This document shows, in pieces, positions 5,828-15,059 of a stretch of 64,000 bases of DNA. The stretch is from Phaeobacter sp. B1627 (lineage in GTDB: Bacteria > Pseudomonadota > Alphaproteobacteria > Rhodobacterales > Rhodobacteraceae): NCBI RefSeq assembly GCF_006265095.1, contig NZ_VCNK01000029.1, positions 1 through 64,000 on the forward strand, in the 5' to 3' direction. How positions within the stretch are numbered: position 1 is the first letter of the stretch; each line of letters opens with the position of its first letter. The notes below the pieces were generated by a model that was not told the origin of the DNA, did no database searches, and saw nothing but the letters and a program-made list of their open reading frames with translations. A program made the position numbers and the translations under genes.

Positions 5828-8272
5828 ATGTCAGATTTTCCAACACGGGCCCGCGTGGTCATCATCGGGGGCGGCGTTATCGGCTGCTCTGCGCTCTATC
5901 ATCTCGCCAAGAAGGGCTGGACCGATTGTGTGCTGCTGGAAAAGAATGAGCTGACGGCCGGATCCACCTGGCATGCGGCGGGCAATGTGCCGACCTTCTC
6001 CACCTCCTGGTCGATCATGAACATGCAGCGCTATTCCACCGAACTCTACGCGCGTCTTGGCGAGGAGGTCGATTATCCGATGAACTACCACCAGTCCGGC
6101 TCGATCCGGCTGGCGCATTCGCCCGAGCGGATGCAGGAATTCGAGCGCGCCGCCGCGATGGGGCGCTACCAGGGTATGGACATCAAAATTCTGACCCCGG
6201 ATCAGGTGAAGGAGATCTATCCGTTTATCGAAACCCACGATCTGGCGGGGGCGCTCTATGATCCAAATGACGGCGACATCGATCCGGCGCAGGTGACGCA
6301 GGCGCTGGCAAAGGGCGCGCGGGACATGGGGCAGAAAATCATCCGCTTCTGCCCGGCCACGGGCGTCACCCAGACGGATGACGGATGGATCGTGCACACG
6401 GAAAAAGGCGATATCGCCTGCGACTATGTGGTGAACGCCGCGGGATATTACGCGCAGCGTGTCGGCGAATGGTTCAAACCCTATGGCGGACGCACGGTGC
6501 CGATGATGGTGATGTCCCACCAATATCTGCTGACCGAGGAAATCCCCGAAATCGAAGCCTGGTCGAAGGAGACCGGCAAAAAGCTGCCTCTGCTGCGCGA
6601 TGTGGATGTGTCCTATTATCTGCGCCAGGAAAAACACGGCTACAACCTCGGCCCCTACGAGCCGAACTGCAGGGCGCATTGGGCCACGCCCGACGATCCC
6701 ATGCCCGAGGATTTCTCGTTTCAGCTCTGGTCCGACGATCTGGACCGGATTGAGGATATCGTCACCGACGCGATGGAGCGGGTCCCGCTGATGGCCAGCA
6801 CCGGCGTGTCCCGGGTCATCAACGGCCCGATCCCCTATGCGCCGGACGGGTTGCCGCTCATCGGGCCGATGCCCGGGGTGAAAAACGCGTTTGAGGCCTG
6901 TGTCTTCACCTTTGGCATCGCGCAGGGCGGTGGCGCGGGCAAGGTGCTGGCGGAATGGATCGTCGAGGGTCAGACCGAATGGGACATGTGGGCCGTCGAT
7001 CCGCGCCGCTATACCGATTACACTGATGCCGACTATTGCGTGCAAAAGGGGATGGAGGTCTATGGCAACGAATATGCCATGCATTTCCCGCATCACGAAT
7101 GGCCTGCCGGTCGCAACAAGAAGCTCTCGCCGGTGCATGACCGGGTCATCGCGCTTGGCGGTGTGATGGGCGCCTACAACGGCTGGGAGCGGGCAAACTG
7201 GTTCGCGCAGCCCGGTGATGACACCTCGCGAGAGGCCACCCACACCTGGGGCCGCTCCGGTCCGTGGCAGGCCCGCGTCAAGGAAGAATGCGAGGCGGTC
7301 CGCGATCACTGCGGCGTATTGGATCTGCCCGGGTTTTCGCGGTTTGAGCTCGGCGGAGACGGCGCAGCAGAGGCGCTGCGCGGTCTGGTCACCGGCGCGC
7401 TGCCCAAGATCGGGCGCATGAATCTCGTCTATATCGCCGACCCGAGAGGCCGCATTCTGACAGAGATGTCCTGTCTGCGCCTTGGCGAGGATGAGTTTGT
7501 GATGATCACCGCCGCCAGCGCCCAGTGGCACGACCGCGACCTGCTGACGGCGACCATGCCGGACGGCGTCACCGTCAAGGATGTGACCACCACCCGCGAC
7601 ACGCTGATCGTGACGGGGCCAAAGTCGCGCGAGGTGCTTGCGCCGCTGACGGATGCGGACCTGAGCCTTGGCTGGTTGTCCCATCAGGTGGCCACGGTGG
7701 CGGGGCAACCTGCCTTTGTGGTCCGGGTGTCCTTTGCGGGCGAGCTGGGCTGGGAGGTGCACGCGCTCAATGCCGACATGCCCGCGATCTATGACGCGAT
7801 CCTTGCGGCCGGTGCCAAACCGTTCGGCATGTATGCCCTGAACAGCCTGCGCATCGAGAAGGGCTACCGCGCCTGGAAGGGTGATCTCTCCACCGACTAC
7901 ACCGTGTTGCAAGGCGGTCTGGAGCGGTTCGTGAAATTTGACAAACCGCAGGATTTCCCTGGCAAAACGGCGCTTCTGGCAGAGCAGGAACAGGCGCCCT
8001 CCAGACGGTTCGTGACGCTGACGGTCGAGGCCGGAGCCGCCGACGCGCCCTATATGTCCTGTATCTGGAGGGACGGCGACATCGTTGGTGAAACCACCTC
8101 CGGGGATTGGGGCTACCGTGTTGGCTGCTCTATCGCCTTGGGCATGCTGCGGGCGGATCTGGCTGTGCCGGGCACCGAACTGGAGGTCGAAATCTATGGC
8201 CAGCGCCATCGCGCTGTGGTCCAGCCGGATCAACCGCTTTGGGATCCGGCCAATGAAAGGCTGCGTGCATGA
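5828..8272 (+). CDS. Dimethylglycine/sarcosine dehydrogenase-like flavoprotein (FAD + GcvT domains), copy 1
   Basis: The 814-residue two-part enzyme has an N-terminal FAD-dependent amine dehydrogenase with the dinucleotide motif GGGVIG at 14-19. STWHAAG contains H49, the equivalent of the histidine that binds FAD covalently in dimethylglycine dehydrogenase. From about residue 440 follows an aminomethyltransferase (GcvT-like) half that in this family passes the released one-carbon unit to tetrahydrofolate. Members demethylate N-methylglycines and related betaine breakdown products. It overlaps the next gene by ATGA. Its paralogue lies at 9215 with the same layout but clearly diverged sequence, for example after the FAD histidine (AAGNVPTFS versus AAGLIAQLR), so the two probably act on different substrates or successive methyl groups. 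The exact substrate is unknown. Confidence 0.9.
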   Translation: MSDFPTRARVVIIGGGVIGCSALYHLAKKGWTDCVLLEKNELTAGSTWHAAGNVPTFSTSWSIMNMQRYSTELYARLGEEVDYPMNYHQSGSIRLAHSPERMQEFERAAAMGRYQGMDIKILTPDQVKEIYPFIETHDLAGALYDPNDGDIDPAQVTQALAKGARDMGQKIIRFCPATGVTQTDDGWIVHTEKGDIACDYVVNAAGYYAQRVGEWFKPYGGRTVPMMVMSHQYLLTEEIPEIEAWSKETGKKLPLLRDVDVSYYLRQEKHGYNLGPYEPNCRAHWATPDDPMPEDFSFQLWSDDLDRIEDIVTDAMERVPLMASTGVSRVINGPIPYAPDGLPLIGPMPGVKNAFEACVFTFGIAQGGGAGKVLAEWIVEGQTEWDMWAVDPRRYTDYTDADYCVQKGMEVYGNEYAMHFPHHEWPAGRNKKLSPVHDRVIALGGVMGAYNGWERANWFAQPGDDTSREATHTWGRSGPWQARVKEECEAVRDHCGVLDLPGFSRFELGGDGAAEALRGLVTGALPKIGRMNLVYIADPRGRILTEMSCLRLGEDEFVMITAASAQWHDRDLLTATMPDGVTVKDVTTTRDTLIVTGPKSREVLAPLTDADLSLGWLSHQVATVAGQPAFVVRVSFAGELGWEVHALNADMPAIYDAILAAGAKPFGMYALNSLRIEKGYRAWKGDLSTDYTVLQGGLERFVKFDKPQDFPGKTALLAEQEQAPSRRFVTLTVEAGAADAPYMSCIWRDGDIVGETTSGDWGYRVGCSIALGMLRADLAVPGTELEVEIYGQRHRAVVQPDQPLWDPANERLRA

Positions 8273-9165
8273 GCGGGATCACCCTTCTGGATGGGTCAAT
8301 CGGTCAGGAGCTGGTGCGGCGCAAGGGGGATCGGGCGACGCCGCTCTGGTCGACCTCGGTGATGATGGATGCACCTGATCTGGTGGGCGAGCTGCACCGG
8401 GACTACTTTGCGGCAGGGGCAACCGTTGCCACCACCAACACCTACGCCGTGCACCGTTCGCGGCTGGAACGGATCGGACTGGAGGATCAGCTCGCCCCGT
8501 TGCTGGATACGGCGCTGTCACAGGCCACAGAAGCGCGGGCAGACTATCCCACCGCAAGGATCGCCGGCGCGCTGGGTCCGCTTCTGGCCTCCTACCGACC
8601 GGATCTGGAGCCGGATCCGGAGGTCGCATCCGAGGCCTTTCGCGAGATCGCCGGTCTGATGGCCCCGCATGTGGATATCTTCCTGGCCGAGACGGTGTCC
8701 TCCGTGCAGGAGGCGCTGGGCGTGCTCAAGGGGGTGTGCGGACAGGGCAAACCGGTCTGGATCGCCTTTTCCGTGCTGGACGAAGACGGGACCCGCCTCA
8801 GGTCTGGCGAGCCGGTCTCCGAGGTGCTGCCGCTCCTGCGGGATTTCGATGTGGCGGCCTGTCTCATCAACTGTTCCCGACCGGAGGCAATCGCGCCGGC
8901 GCTTGAAATCCTGAAACAGGCCGACATTCCGTTCGGCGCTTTCGCAAATGGCTTCGAAGGGATTGCCGAGGCTTTCCTGGAGGACGCCCCGACGGTCGAG
9001 GCGCTCAGCCGACGCACGGATCTGGGGCCCGCGGCCTATGCCGATTACGCAATGACCTGGGTCGAGATGGGCGCCACCATCGTCGGCGGCTGTTGCGAGG
9101 TCGGCCCGGACCATATCGCGGAACTTGCCCGGCGTTTGCGCGCGGCGGGCCATACCCTCATTTGA
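8269..9165 (+). CDS. Homocysteine S-methyltransferase-family protein (BHMT-like)
   Basis: The 298-residue TIM-barrel enzyme has the zinc-thiolate site of the betaine-homocysteine/homocysteine methyltransferase family: C202 in INCS and C275-C276 in GGCC. The N-terminal LLDGSIGQEL matches the family's DG-x-GTEL start. In the family, zinc activates homocysteine to accept a methyl group from glycine betaine, S-methylmethionine or a similar donor. Lying between two dimethylglycine-dehydrogenase-like genes and overlapping the first, it could produce their substrate (betaine to dimethylglycine) while making methionine. The methyl donor is inferred from context. Confidence 0.88.
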   Translation: MSGITLLDGSIGQELVRRKGDRATPLWSTSVMMDAPDLVGELHRDYFAAGATVATTNTYAVHRSRLERIGLEDQLAPLLDTALSQATEARADYPTARIAGALGPLLASYRPDLEPDPEVASEAFREIAGLMAPHVDIFLAETVSSVQEALGVLKGVCGQGKPVWIAFSVLDEDGTRLRSGEPVSEVLPLLRDFDVAACLINCSRPEAIAPALEILKQADIPFGAFANGFEGIAEAFLEDAPTVEALSRRTDLGPAAYADYAMTWVEMGATIVGGCCEVGPDHIAELARRLRAAGHTLI

Positions 9166-9214
9166 AACGTCGTCCCCCCTCATATTTTGGCCTCAACAAG
9201 AAGGTGCAGAGACC

Positions 9215-11668
9215 ATGACCCAACTTCCAGAGAAGGCCCGCGTCGTCATCATCGGTGGCGGTATTGTCGGCTGTTCGGTGGCCTATCATCTGACCAAACT
9301 GGGTTGGACGGATGTGGTTCTGCTGGAGCGCAAACAGCTCACCTCGGGAACCACCTGGCATGCGGCCGGTCTGATCGCGCAATTGCGGGCCTCCTCCAAT
9401 ATGACCAAGCTCGCCAAATACAGTCAGGAGCTCTACGGCGCGCTTGAGGCGGAAACCGGTGTCTCTACCGGCTTCAAACGCTGCGGTTCGATCACTGTGG
9501 CCCTGACCGACGAGCGGCGCGAGGAAATCTTTCGTCAGGCGGCCATGGCGCGGGCGTTCGGTGTCGATGTCGAAGAGATTTCCCCCGATGAGATCAAGGC
9601 CAGATACGAGCATCTCAATATCGATGGCGTGACCGCCGGTGTCTGGTTGCCAAAGGACGGGCAGGGCGATCCGGCAAACATTGCGCTGGCTCTGGCCAAG
9701 GGGGCGCGTCAGCGCGGCGCGCTCATACAGGAGCGGGTGCGGGTCAGCGGTATCCATCGCAGCGGCCGGCAGGTCACCGGGGTCGACTGGGCCTCGGATG
9801 ACGGTCGCGAACAGGGGCATATAGCCTGCGACATGATCGTCAATTGCGCCGGCATGTGGGGGCATGAGGTGGGGCGGATGGCGGGGGTCAACGTGCCGCT
9901 TCATGCCTGCGAGCATTTCTACATCGTCACCGAGGCAATCCCGGGGCTGACGCAATTGCCGGTCCTGCGGATGCCGGACGAATGCGCCTACTTCAAAGAG
10001 GACGCGGGCAAGATCCTGCTTGGCGCGTTTGAACCGACTGCAAAACCCTGGGGCATGGAGGGCATCCCGCAGAGTTTCGAATTCGACCAGCTGCCCGAGG
10101 ATTTCGACCACTTCGAACCGATCCTCGAAGCGGCGGTGAACCGGATGCCGATGCTGGCTGAGGCGGGCATCCATACGTTTTTCAACGGGCCGGAGAGTTT
10201 CACCCCGGATGATGCCTATCACCTCGGGCTTGCGCCGGAGATGGACAATGTCTGGGTCGCTGCGGGCTTCAACTCCATCGGTATTCAATCTGCCGGTGGG
10301 GCGGGAATGGCGCTGGCGCAATGGATGCAGGACGGCGCAAAACCCTTTGACCTCGGCGATGTGGATATTTCCCGCATGCAGCCGTTTCAGGGCAACAAAC
10401 ACTATCTCTTTGAACGGTCGAAGGAAACGCTGGGGCTGCTCTACGCCGACCACTTCCCCTACCGCCAGAAGGCAACCGCACGCGGCATCCGGCGCACGCC
10501 CTTCCACCATCATCTGGCCGAGCAGGCTGCGGTTTTTGGCGAACTGGCGGGCTGGGAGCGCGCCAACTGGTTCGCGGATCCGGGTCAGGACAAAACCTAT
10601 CGCTACAGCTGGAAACGTCAGAACTGGTTTGAAAACAGCGCCGCCGAACACCGGGCAGTGCGCGAAAACGTCGGCATGTACGACATGTCCTCCTTCGGCA
10701 AGATCCGGGTCGAGGGACCGGACGCCGAGGCCTTTCTCAACAGCATCGGCGGCGGCGACTATTCCGTCCCCGTGGGCAAGATCGTCTATACCCAATTCCT
10801 GAATTCACGCGGCGGCATCGAGGCGGATGTGACCGTGACACGCCTGTCCGAGACCGCGTATCTTGTGGTGACCCCGGCGGCGACCCGCCTTGCCGACCAG
10901 ACCTGGATGGAACGTCACAAGGGGGGGCACAATGTGGTCATCACCGATGTGACCGCAGGCGAAGGCGTGCTGGCGGTGATGGGGCCGAACGCGCGAAAAC
11001 TGCTGCAAATGGTGTCGCCCAATGATTTCGGCAACGCAACCAATCCCTTCGGCACCGCGCAAGAGATCGAGATCGGCATGGGCCTCGCCCGGGTCCACCG
11101 GGTCACCTATGTGGGAGAACTTGGGTGGGAGATCTACGTAGGGGCCGATATGGCGGGGCACGTGTTTGAAACCCTCTGGGCGGCAGGCCAGGATCTGGGG
11201 CTGAAGCTCTGCGGCATGCATATGATGGACAGTTGCCGGATCGAAAAAGGCTTCCGCCACTTCGGGCATGATATCACCTGCGAGGATCACGTGGTGGATG
11301 CGGGGCTCGGTTTCGCCGTCAAGGTGGACAAGGGCTGTGATTTCATCGGCCGCGCAGCCGTGGCCGAGCGCAAGGCGACAGGTCCGCAGAATCGCCTGCT
11401 TCAGTTCCGCCTCACGGATCCGGAGCCGCTGCTGTTTCACAACGAGCCGATTTTGCGCAACGGCGAGTATGTCGGTTATCTGTCTTCCGGAAACTACGGC
11501 CACACGCTCGGCGGCGCCATCGGTCTGGGCTATGTTCCCTGCGCGGGCGAAAGTGCATCGGATGTTCTCGGTTCAACCTATGAGATAGATGTCTGCGGCT
11601 GCCGTGTGACGGCCGAGGTTTCGCTGAAGCCGATGTATGACCCCAAATCGGATCGTGTAAAGGCCTGA
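9215..11668 (+). CDS. Dimethylglycine/sarcosine dehydrogenase-like flavoprotein (FAD + GcvT domains), copy 2
   Basis: I take ATG 9215 as the start (AAGAAGG upstream; an in-frame ATG at 9125 lies inside the preceding gene), giving 817 residues. The layout equals copy 1: GGGIVG at 14-19, TTWHAAG with H49 for covalent FAD, a linker domain, then a GcvT-like folate-binding half ending near residue 810. It lies 49 bases after the methyltransferase gene and closes the operon. Of the two copies its sequence after the FAD histidine (LIAQLRAS) looks closer to typical dimethylglycine/sarcosine dehydrogenases, but I could not align them properly. Confidence 0.9.
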   Translation: MTQLPEKARVVIIGGGIVGCSVAYHLTKLGWTDVVLLERKQLTSGTTWHAAGLIAQLRASSNMTKLAKYSQELYGALEAETGVSTGFKRCGSITVALTDERREEIFRQAAMARAFGVDVEEISPDEIKARYEHLNIDGVTAGVWLPKDGQGDPANIALALAKGARQRGALIQERVRVSGIHRSGRQVTGVDWASDDGREQGHIACDMIVNCAGMWGHEVGRMAGVNVPLHACEHFYIVTEAIPGLTQLPVLRMPDECAYFKEDAGKILLGAFEPTAKPWGMEGIPQSFEFDQLPEDFDHFEPILEAAVNRMPMLAEAGIHTFFNGPESFTPDDAYHLGLAPEMDNVWVAAGFNSIGIQSAGGAGMALAQWMQDGAKPFDLGDVDISRMQPFQGNKHYLFERSKETLGLLYADHFPYRQKATARGIRRTPFHHHLAEQAAVFGELAGWERANWFADPGQDKTYRYSWKRQNWFENSAAEHRAVRENVGMYDMSSFGKIRVEGPDAEAFLNSIGGGDYSVPVGKIVYTQFLNSRGGIEADVTVTRLSETAYLVVTPAATRLADQTWMERHKGGHNVVITDVTAGEGVLAVMGPNARKLLQMVSPNDFGNATNPFGTAQEIEIGMGLARVHRVTYVGELGWEIYVGADMAGHVFETLWAAGQDLGLKLCGMHMMDSCRIEKGFRHFGHDITCEDHVVDAGLGFAVKVDKGCDFIGRAAVAERKATGPQNRLLQFRLTDPEPLLFHNEPILRNGEYVGYLSSGNYGHTLGGAIGLGYVPCAGESASDVLGSTYEIDVCGCRVTAEVSLKPMYDPKSDRVKA

Positions 11669-11786
11669 CAAATCTGCTAGGCGGGTAATCGCAGTGTCTG
11701 TTTTTTGGGCGGACCTGCGGTTATTGAACGTCACGCGGGCGGCGGCAGGGGGCCGGATAGCACCGCCGACGTGAAAGGGGCCGAAG

Positions 11787-12722
11787 ATGAGCAGCAAACC
11801 TGACAACGTCGATACGCCGCAGGGCCTTGGGTTTGCGACGGCGGCCTATGTGTTCTGGGGCTTCTTGCCGCTGTATCTGAAAATGGTCTCGCATATTCCC
11901 CCGGCGGAGGTTGTTGCGCATCGTGTGATCTGGTCGGTTCCGATCGCTGGCCTGTTGTTGATCTTTCTGCGCCGTCTCGGGGATCTCAAGACCGCTTTGC
12001 GCACCCCGAGAATGCTGGCGATGGCCTGCGTCACGGCCGCTTTCATCTCGGTCAACTGGGGGATCTATGTCTGGGCGGTTGGCTCCGGACGGGCGCTTGA
12101 GGCGGCGCTTGGATATTATATCAACCCGCTGTTTTCCATTGCCCTCGGTGCGATTTTGCTGGGAGAGCGCCTGACGCGAGCGCAGGTGGTGGCGGTGGGG
12201 CTTGCGGCGGTTGCTGTGATCATTCTGACGGTCGCCGCCGGCAGCCTGCCGTTTGCCGCACTGGGTCTGACGGTCTCCTGGGGCTTTTATGCGTTCTTCA
12301 AAAAGTCGCTGCCGATTGGTCCGAACCAGGGGTTCTTGCTCGAAGTCCTGATCCTGACTTTGCCCGCGCTGGGCTATATCGCCTATCTGCTGCTCACCGG
12401 TCAGAGCCATTTTGCCGCCACTCGTGCGGATACGCTGCTGCTGCTGGGCTGCGGCGCGGTGACGGCGGTGCCCCTGATCGTCTATGCCAACGGTGCAAAG
12501 CTGCTGAAGCTGTCGACGATCGCGATCCTGCAATACATCGCCCCGACGATGATCTTCATGGTCGCGGTGTTTGTCTTCAAAGAACCGTTTGGCGGTGCCA
12601 AGATGATCGCCTTTCCGCTGATCTGGCTGGCCCTGGTGATCTATTCCGCCTCGCTGCTGCAGGAGATGCGGCGCAAGGGGCGCAAGCGATCCATCGCTCC
12701 CCTCCCACACCCCGAGACCTGA
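11787..12722 (+). CDS. rarD: RarD-type EamA-family permease
   Basis: The 311-residue membrane protein has ten predicted hydrophobic segments arranged as two EamA repeats, the drug/metabolite transporter fold. The start (AAYVFWGFLPLYLK) and the segment INPLFSIALGAILLGERL are typical of RarD. The substrate of RarD is not known; the name comes from a chloramphenicol-sensitivity phenotype. The gene is separated by about 120 bases from the demethylation operon and by 100 bases from rluA. Confidence 0.88.
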   Translation: MSSKPDNVDTPQGLGFATAAYVFWGFLPLYLKMVSHIPPAEVVAHRVIWSVPIAGLLLIFLRRLGDLKTALRTPRMLAMACVTAAFISVNWGIYVWAVGSGRALEAALGYYINPLFSIALGAILLGERLTRAQVVAVGLAAVAVIILTVAAGSLPFAALGLTVSWGFYAFFKKSLPIGPNQGFLLEVLILTLPALGYIAYLLLTGQSHFAATRADTLLLLGCGAVTAVPLIVYANGAKLLKLSTIAILQYIAPTMIFMVAVFVFKEPFGGAKMIAFPLIWLALVIYSASLLQEMRRKGRKRSIAPLPHPET

Positions 12723-12822
12723 GACAGTCGTGGAAACGTCCAGACGCAGGCCCATCCTGGCCCCGATCACGGTGGGAGTTTGGGACCTTGTCTTGTCAGC
12801 GCCGGGCCGCTAGGCAGCGGCT

Positions 12823-13476
12823 ATGACTGTATCCAGTGAATATTGCCCGCCGAGCGATCCGCTCGATATCCTGCATCACGACGCCCAGATCCTGTTGGTC
12901 AACAAACCGGCCGGGTTGTTGTCGGTACCGGGCAAGGGCGATCACCTGTCCGATTGCCTGATCTCACGTATTCAGAGCGCCTTTCCCGAGGCGCTGCTGG
13001 TTCACCGCCTGGACCGTGACACCTCCGGGGTCATGGTGTTCGCCATGACGCCCCACGCGCAGCGTCATTTGGGGCTGCAGTTCGAAAAGCGGATGACGAA
13101 GAAGACCTATGTGGCACGGCTGGCGGGGAAACTGGCTGTCAAATCCGGCACCGTGGATCTGCCGCTGATTGTCGACTGGCCGAACCGTCCCCTGCAGAAG
13201 GTGTGCCACGAGACCGGCAAACCGGCTGAAACGGACTGGAAGGTCATGAGCTACGGCGAGGATGAAACCCGGGTGCGGCTGATGCCAAAGACCGGCCGGT
13301 CACACCAGTTGCGCGTTCACATGCTGTCGCTGGGCCACCCGATCCTGGGTGATCCGCTCTATGCTTCGGGCGCCGCGCGCGATCATGCGCGTATGATGCT
13401 GCATTCGGAAGAGCTGCGGCTCAAGCATCCGGATGGAGGAATGTCGCAGAAGTTCCGGGTCAAGGCACCGTTCTGA
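12823..13476 (+). CDS. rluA: 23S rRNA/tRNA pseudouridine synthase RluA
   Basis: The 217-residue enzyme isomerises uridine to pseudouridine. The catalytic motif HRLDRDTSG spans 61-69 with the nucleophile D64, the same position as in E. coli RluA (219 residues), and long stretches such as the VDWPNRPLQKVC and TGRSHQLRVHM regions match that subfamily. It has no S4 domain, as expected for RluA rather than RluC/D. The E. coli enzyme modifies 23S rRNA U746 and tRNA U32. It is convergent with the aldehyde dehydrogenase at 13617. Confidence 0.93.
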   Translation: MTVSSEYCPPSDPLDILHHDAQILLVNKPAGLLSVPGKGDHLSDCLISRIQSAFPEALLVHRLDRDTSGVMVFAMTPHAQRHLGLQFEKRMTKKTYVARLAGKLAVKSGTVDLPLIVDWPNRPLQKVCHETGKPAETDWKVMSYGEDETRVRLMPKTGRSHQLRVHMLSLGHPILGDPLYASGAARDHARMMLHSEELRLKHPDGGMSQKFRVKAPF

Positions 13477-13490
13477 CCCGCGCGATACGC

Positions 13491-13538
13491 TGGTTGCCAC
13501 ATTGATTGCTACACTGGTTGCTGCTCTGGTTGCCAAAT
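13491..13538 (+). repeat. Tandem array, 4 x 12 bp
   Basis: Just after the rluA stop, four 12-base units follow one another: TGGTTGCCACAT, TGATTGCTACAC, TGGTTGCTGCTC, TGGTTGCCAAAT. The first seven or eight bases are nearly constant. It is non-coding as far as I can see. Confidence 0.8.
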
Positions 13539-13557
13539 GGGCGGGCCAGAAAAGAAA

Positions 13558-13578
13558 GAGCCGCCCAATGGACGGCTC
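13558..13578 (-). terminator. Terminator of the aldehyde dehydrogenase gene
   Basis: GAGCCG (13558-13563) pairs with CGGCTC (13573-13578). On the minus strand the stem is followed by TTTCTTTTC, so it serves the leftward gene. Confidence 0.7.
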
Positions 13579-13605
13579 CTCAGAAGACACGGCTCCTCAG
13601 AAGAC
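13572..13605. repeat. Perfect 17-bp tandem duplication
   Basis: ACGGCTCCTCAGAAGAC occurs at 13572-13588 and again at 13589-13605 without a mismatch. The left copy includes one arm of the terminator, so the duplication is probably recent and offers a second possible stem arm. Confidence 0.9.
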
Positions 13606-13616
13606 TATGGGCGCAA

Positions 13617-15059
13617 TCAGCTCTCTGGTGTCCAGCCGCCGACCGCCTTCACCTCAAGAAAGTCCTCAAGCCCCCAGGTGCCGCCCTCCCGGCCATTGCC
13701 GGATTGCTTCATGCCACCGAAAGGCGACCCGGCACTTCTGGACTGGCCATTCATTTCAACCATGCCCGAGCGAAGCCCCCGGGCCAGACGGTTGGCGCGC
13801 GCCCCGTCCTGTGTCTGCACGTAGTTGGTCAGGCCATAGGGCGTGTCGTTGGCGATCTCGACGGCGTCTTCTTCGGTGTCGAAGGGGATGATTGCCATCA
13901 CCGGGCCAAAGATTTCTTCGCGTGCGATTGTCATCTGGTTGTTCACATCGGCAAAGATCGTCGGTTTGACATAGAACCCTTTGTTCAACCCATCCGGACG
14001 GCCAGTTCCGCCTGCGACCAGACGGGCGCCCTCATCGATGCCTTTCTGGATCAGGTCCTGGATCTTGTTCCACTGCAGCTCGTTCACTACCGGGCCGATA
14101 TGGCGACCCTCTGCAGAGGCTGGACCGACTTCGACCTTTGCAGCGACCTCCGCCGCCTTGGCCACAACATCGTCGTAGATGGATTTTTGAACCAGCATCC
14201 GGGAGGGCGCGTTGCAGCTCTGGCCGGTGTTGTTCATCATGTGCAGGACGCCGCGCTTGACGGCCTTCTCGTCGGCATCCTCGAATACAAGGTTGGCGCC
14301 TTTGCCGCCCAGTTCGAGATGGACTTTCTTCAACGTGTCTGCAGCCGCTTTCGAAATCGCGGTCCCGGCGCGGGTGGAGCCGGTAAAGGACACCATATCG
14401 ACGTCCACATGCGCGGACAGCTGTGACCCGACGCCTGTTCCATCGCCGTTCACGAGGTTGAAGACACCCGCGGGGAAGCCGGCCTCATCGACAATTTCGG
14501 CAAAGATCATCGCGTTCAGCGGGCTTTGTTCGGAGGGCTTGAGCACCATGGTGCAACCCGCGATCGCTGCCGCGCCGAATTTCAGCGTGATCTGGTTCAT
14601 CGGCCAGTTCCACGGCGTGATCAATGCGGCAACACCCACGGCCTCATAGATGATCCGGTCATTGGGCGTGTCGGCGCTGAGGGGGCGCTCAAATTCGAAT
14701 GCCTTGGCGGCTGCAATGAAGTTCTCCAGATGCCAGCTGCCGGCTGTCACCTGGCTCTGGCGGGACATGCTGATCGGCGCTCCCATCTCGGTGGACATCG
14801 CCTGGGCCAGATCCTCGGCCCGCCGGTTGTAGATCTCCAGGAGCTTCTCGACCATCGCGATCCGCTGTGCCGGTGGCGTCGCCATCCAGCCCGGCAGCGC
14901 CGCTTTGGCCGCAGCCACCGCCGCGTTGGTATCGGCCTCCGCACCCAGAGTGATGACGGCGCAGGGCTCCTCTGTTGAGGGGTCAATGACCAGGCAGTCG
15001 TTCGGAGCAGAAGGAGCAACCCACTGTCCATTAATGTAAAATTCGCGTTTCTCAATCAT
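13617..15059 (-). CDS. NAD(P)-dependent aldehyde dehydrogenase
   Basis: The 480-residue soluble dehydrogenase oxidises an aldehyde to its acid. The catalytic residues are visible: general base E249 (HLELGGKG) and nucleophile C282 (GQSCNAPSR), with the PWNWPMNQ coenzyme segment near 149-156. The length is standard for the superfamily. It is a single-gene unit divergent from the peroxiredoxin, with its own terminator. The sequence does not fix the substrate. Confidence 0.92.
   Translation of the reverse strand: MIEKREFYINGQWVAPSAPNDCLVIDPSTEEPCAVITLGAEADTNAAVAAAKAALPGWMATPPAQRIAMVEKLLEIYNRRAEDLAQAMSTEMGAPISMSRQSQVTAGSWHLENFIAAAKAFEFERPLSADTPNDRIIYEAVGVAALITPWNWPMNQITLKFGAAAIAGCTMVLKPSEQSPLNAMIFAEIVDEAGFPAGVFNLVNGDGTGVGSQLSAHVDVDMVSFTGSTRAGTAISKAAADTLKKVHLELGGKGANLVFEDADEKAVKRGVLHMMNNTGQSCNAPSRMLVQKSIYDDVVAKAAEVAAKVEVGPASAEGRHIGPVVNELQWNKIQDLIQKGIDEGARLVAGGTGRPDGLNKGFYVKPTIFADVNNQMTIAREEIFGPVMAIIPFDTEEDAVEIANDTPYGLTNYVQTQDGARANRLARGLRSGMVEMNGQSRSAGSPFGGMKQSGNGREGGTWGLEDFLEVKAVGGWTPES

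Noticed and set aside
5831-8233. An 800-codon open frame on the minus strand opposite the first demethylase gene
   Set aside because: It is a shadow of the GC-rich coding strand: its translation has no family motif, and the plus-strand gene has a complete FAD and GcvT layout.
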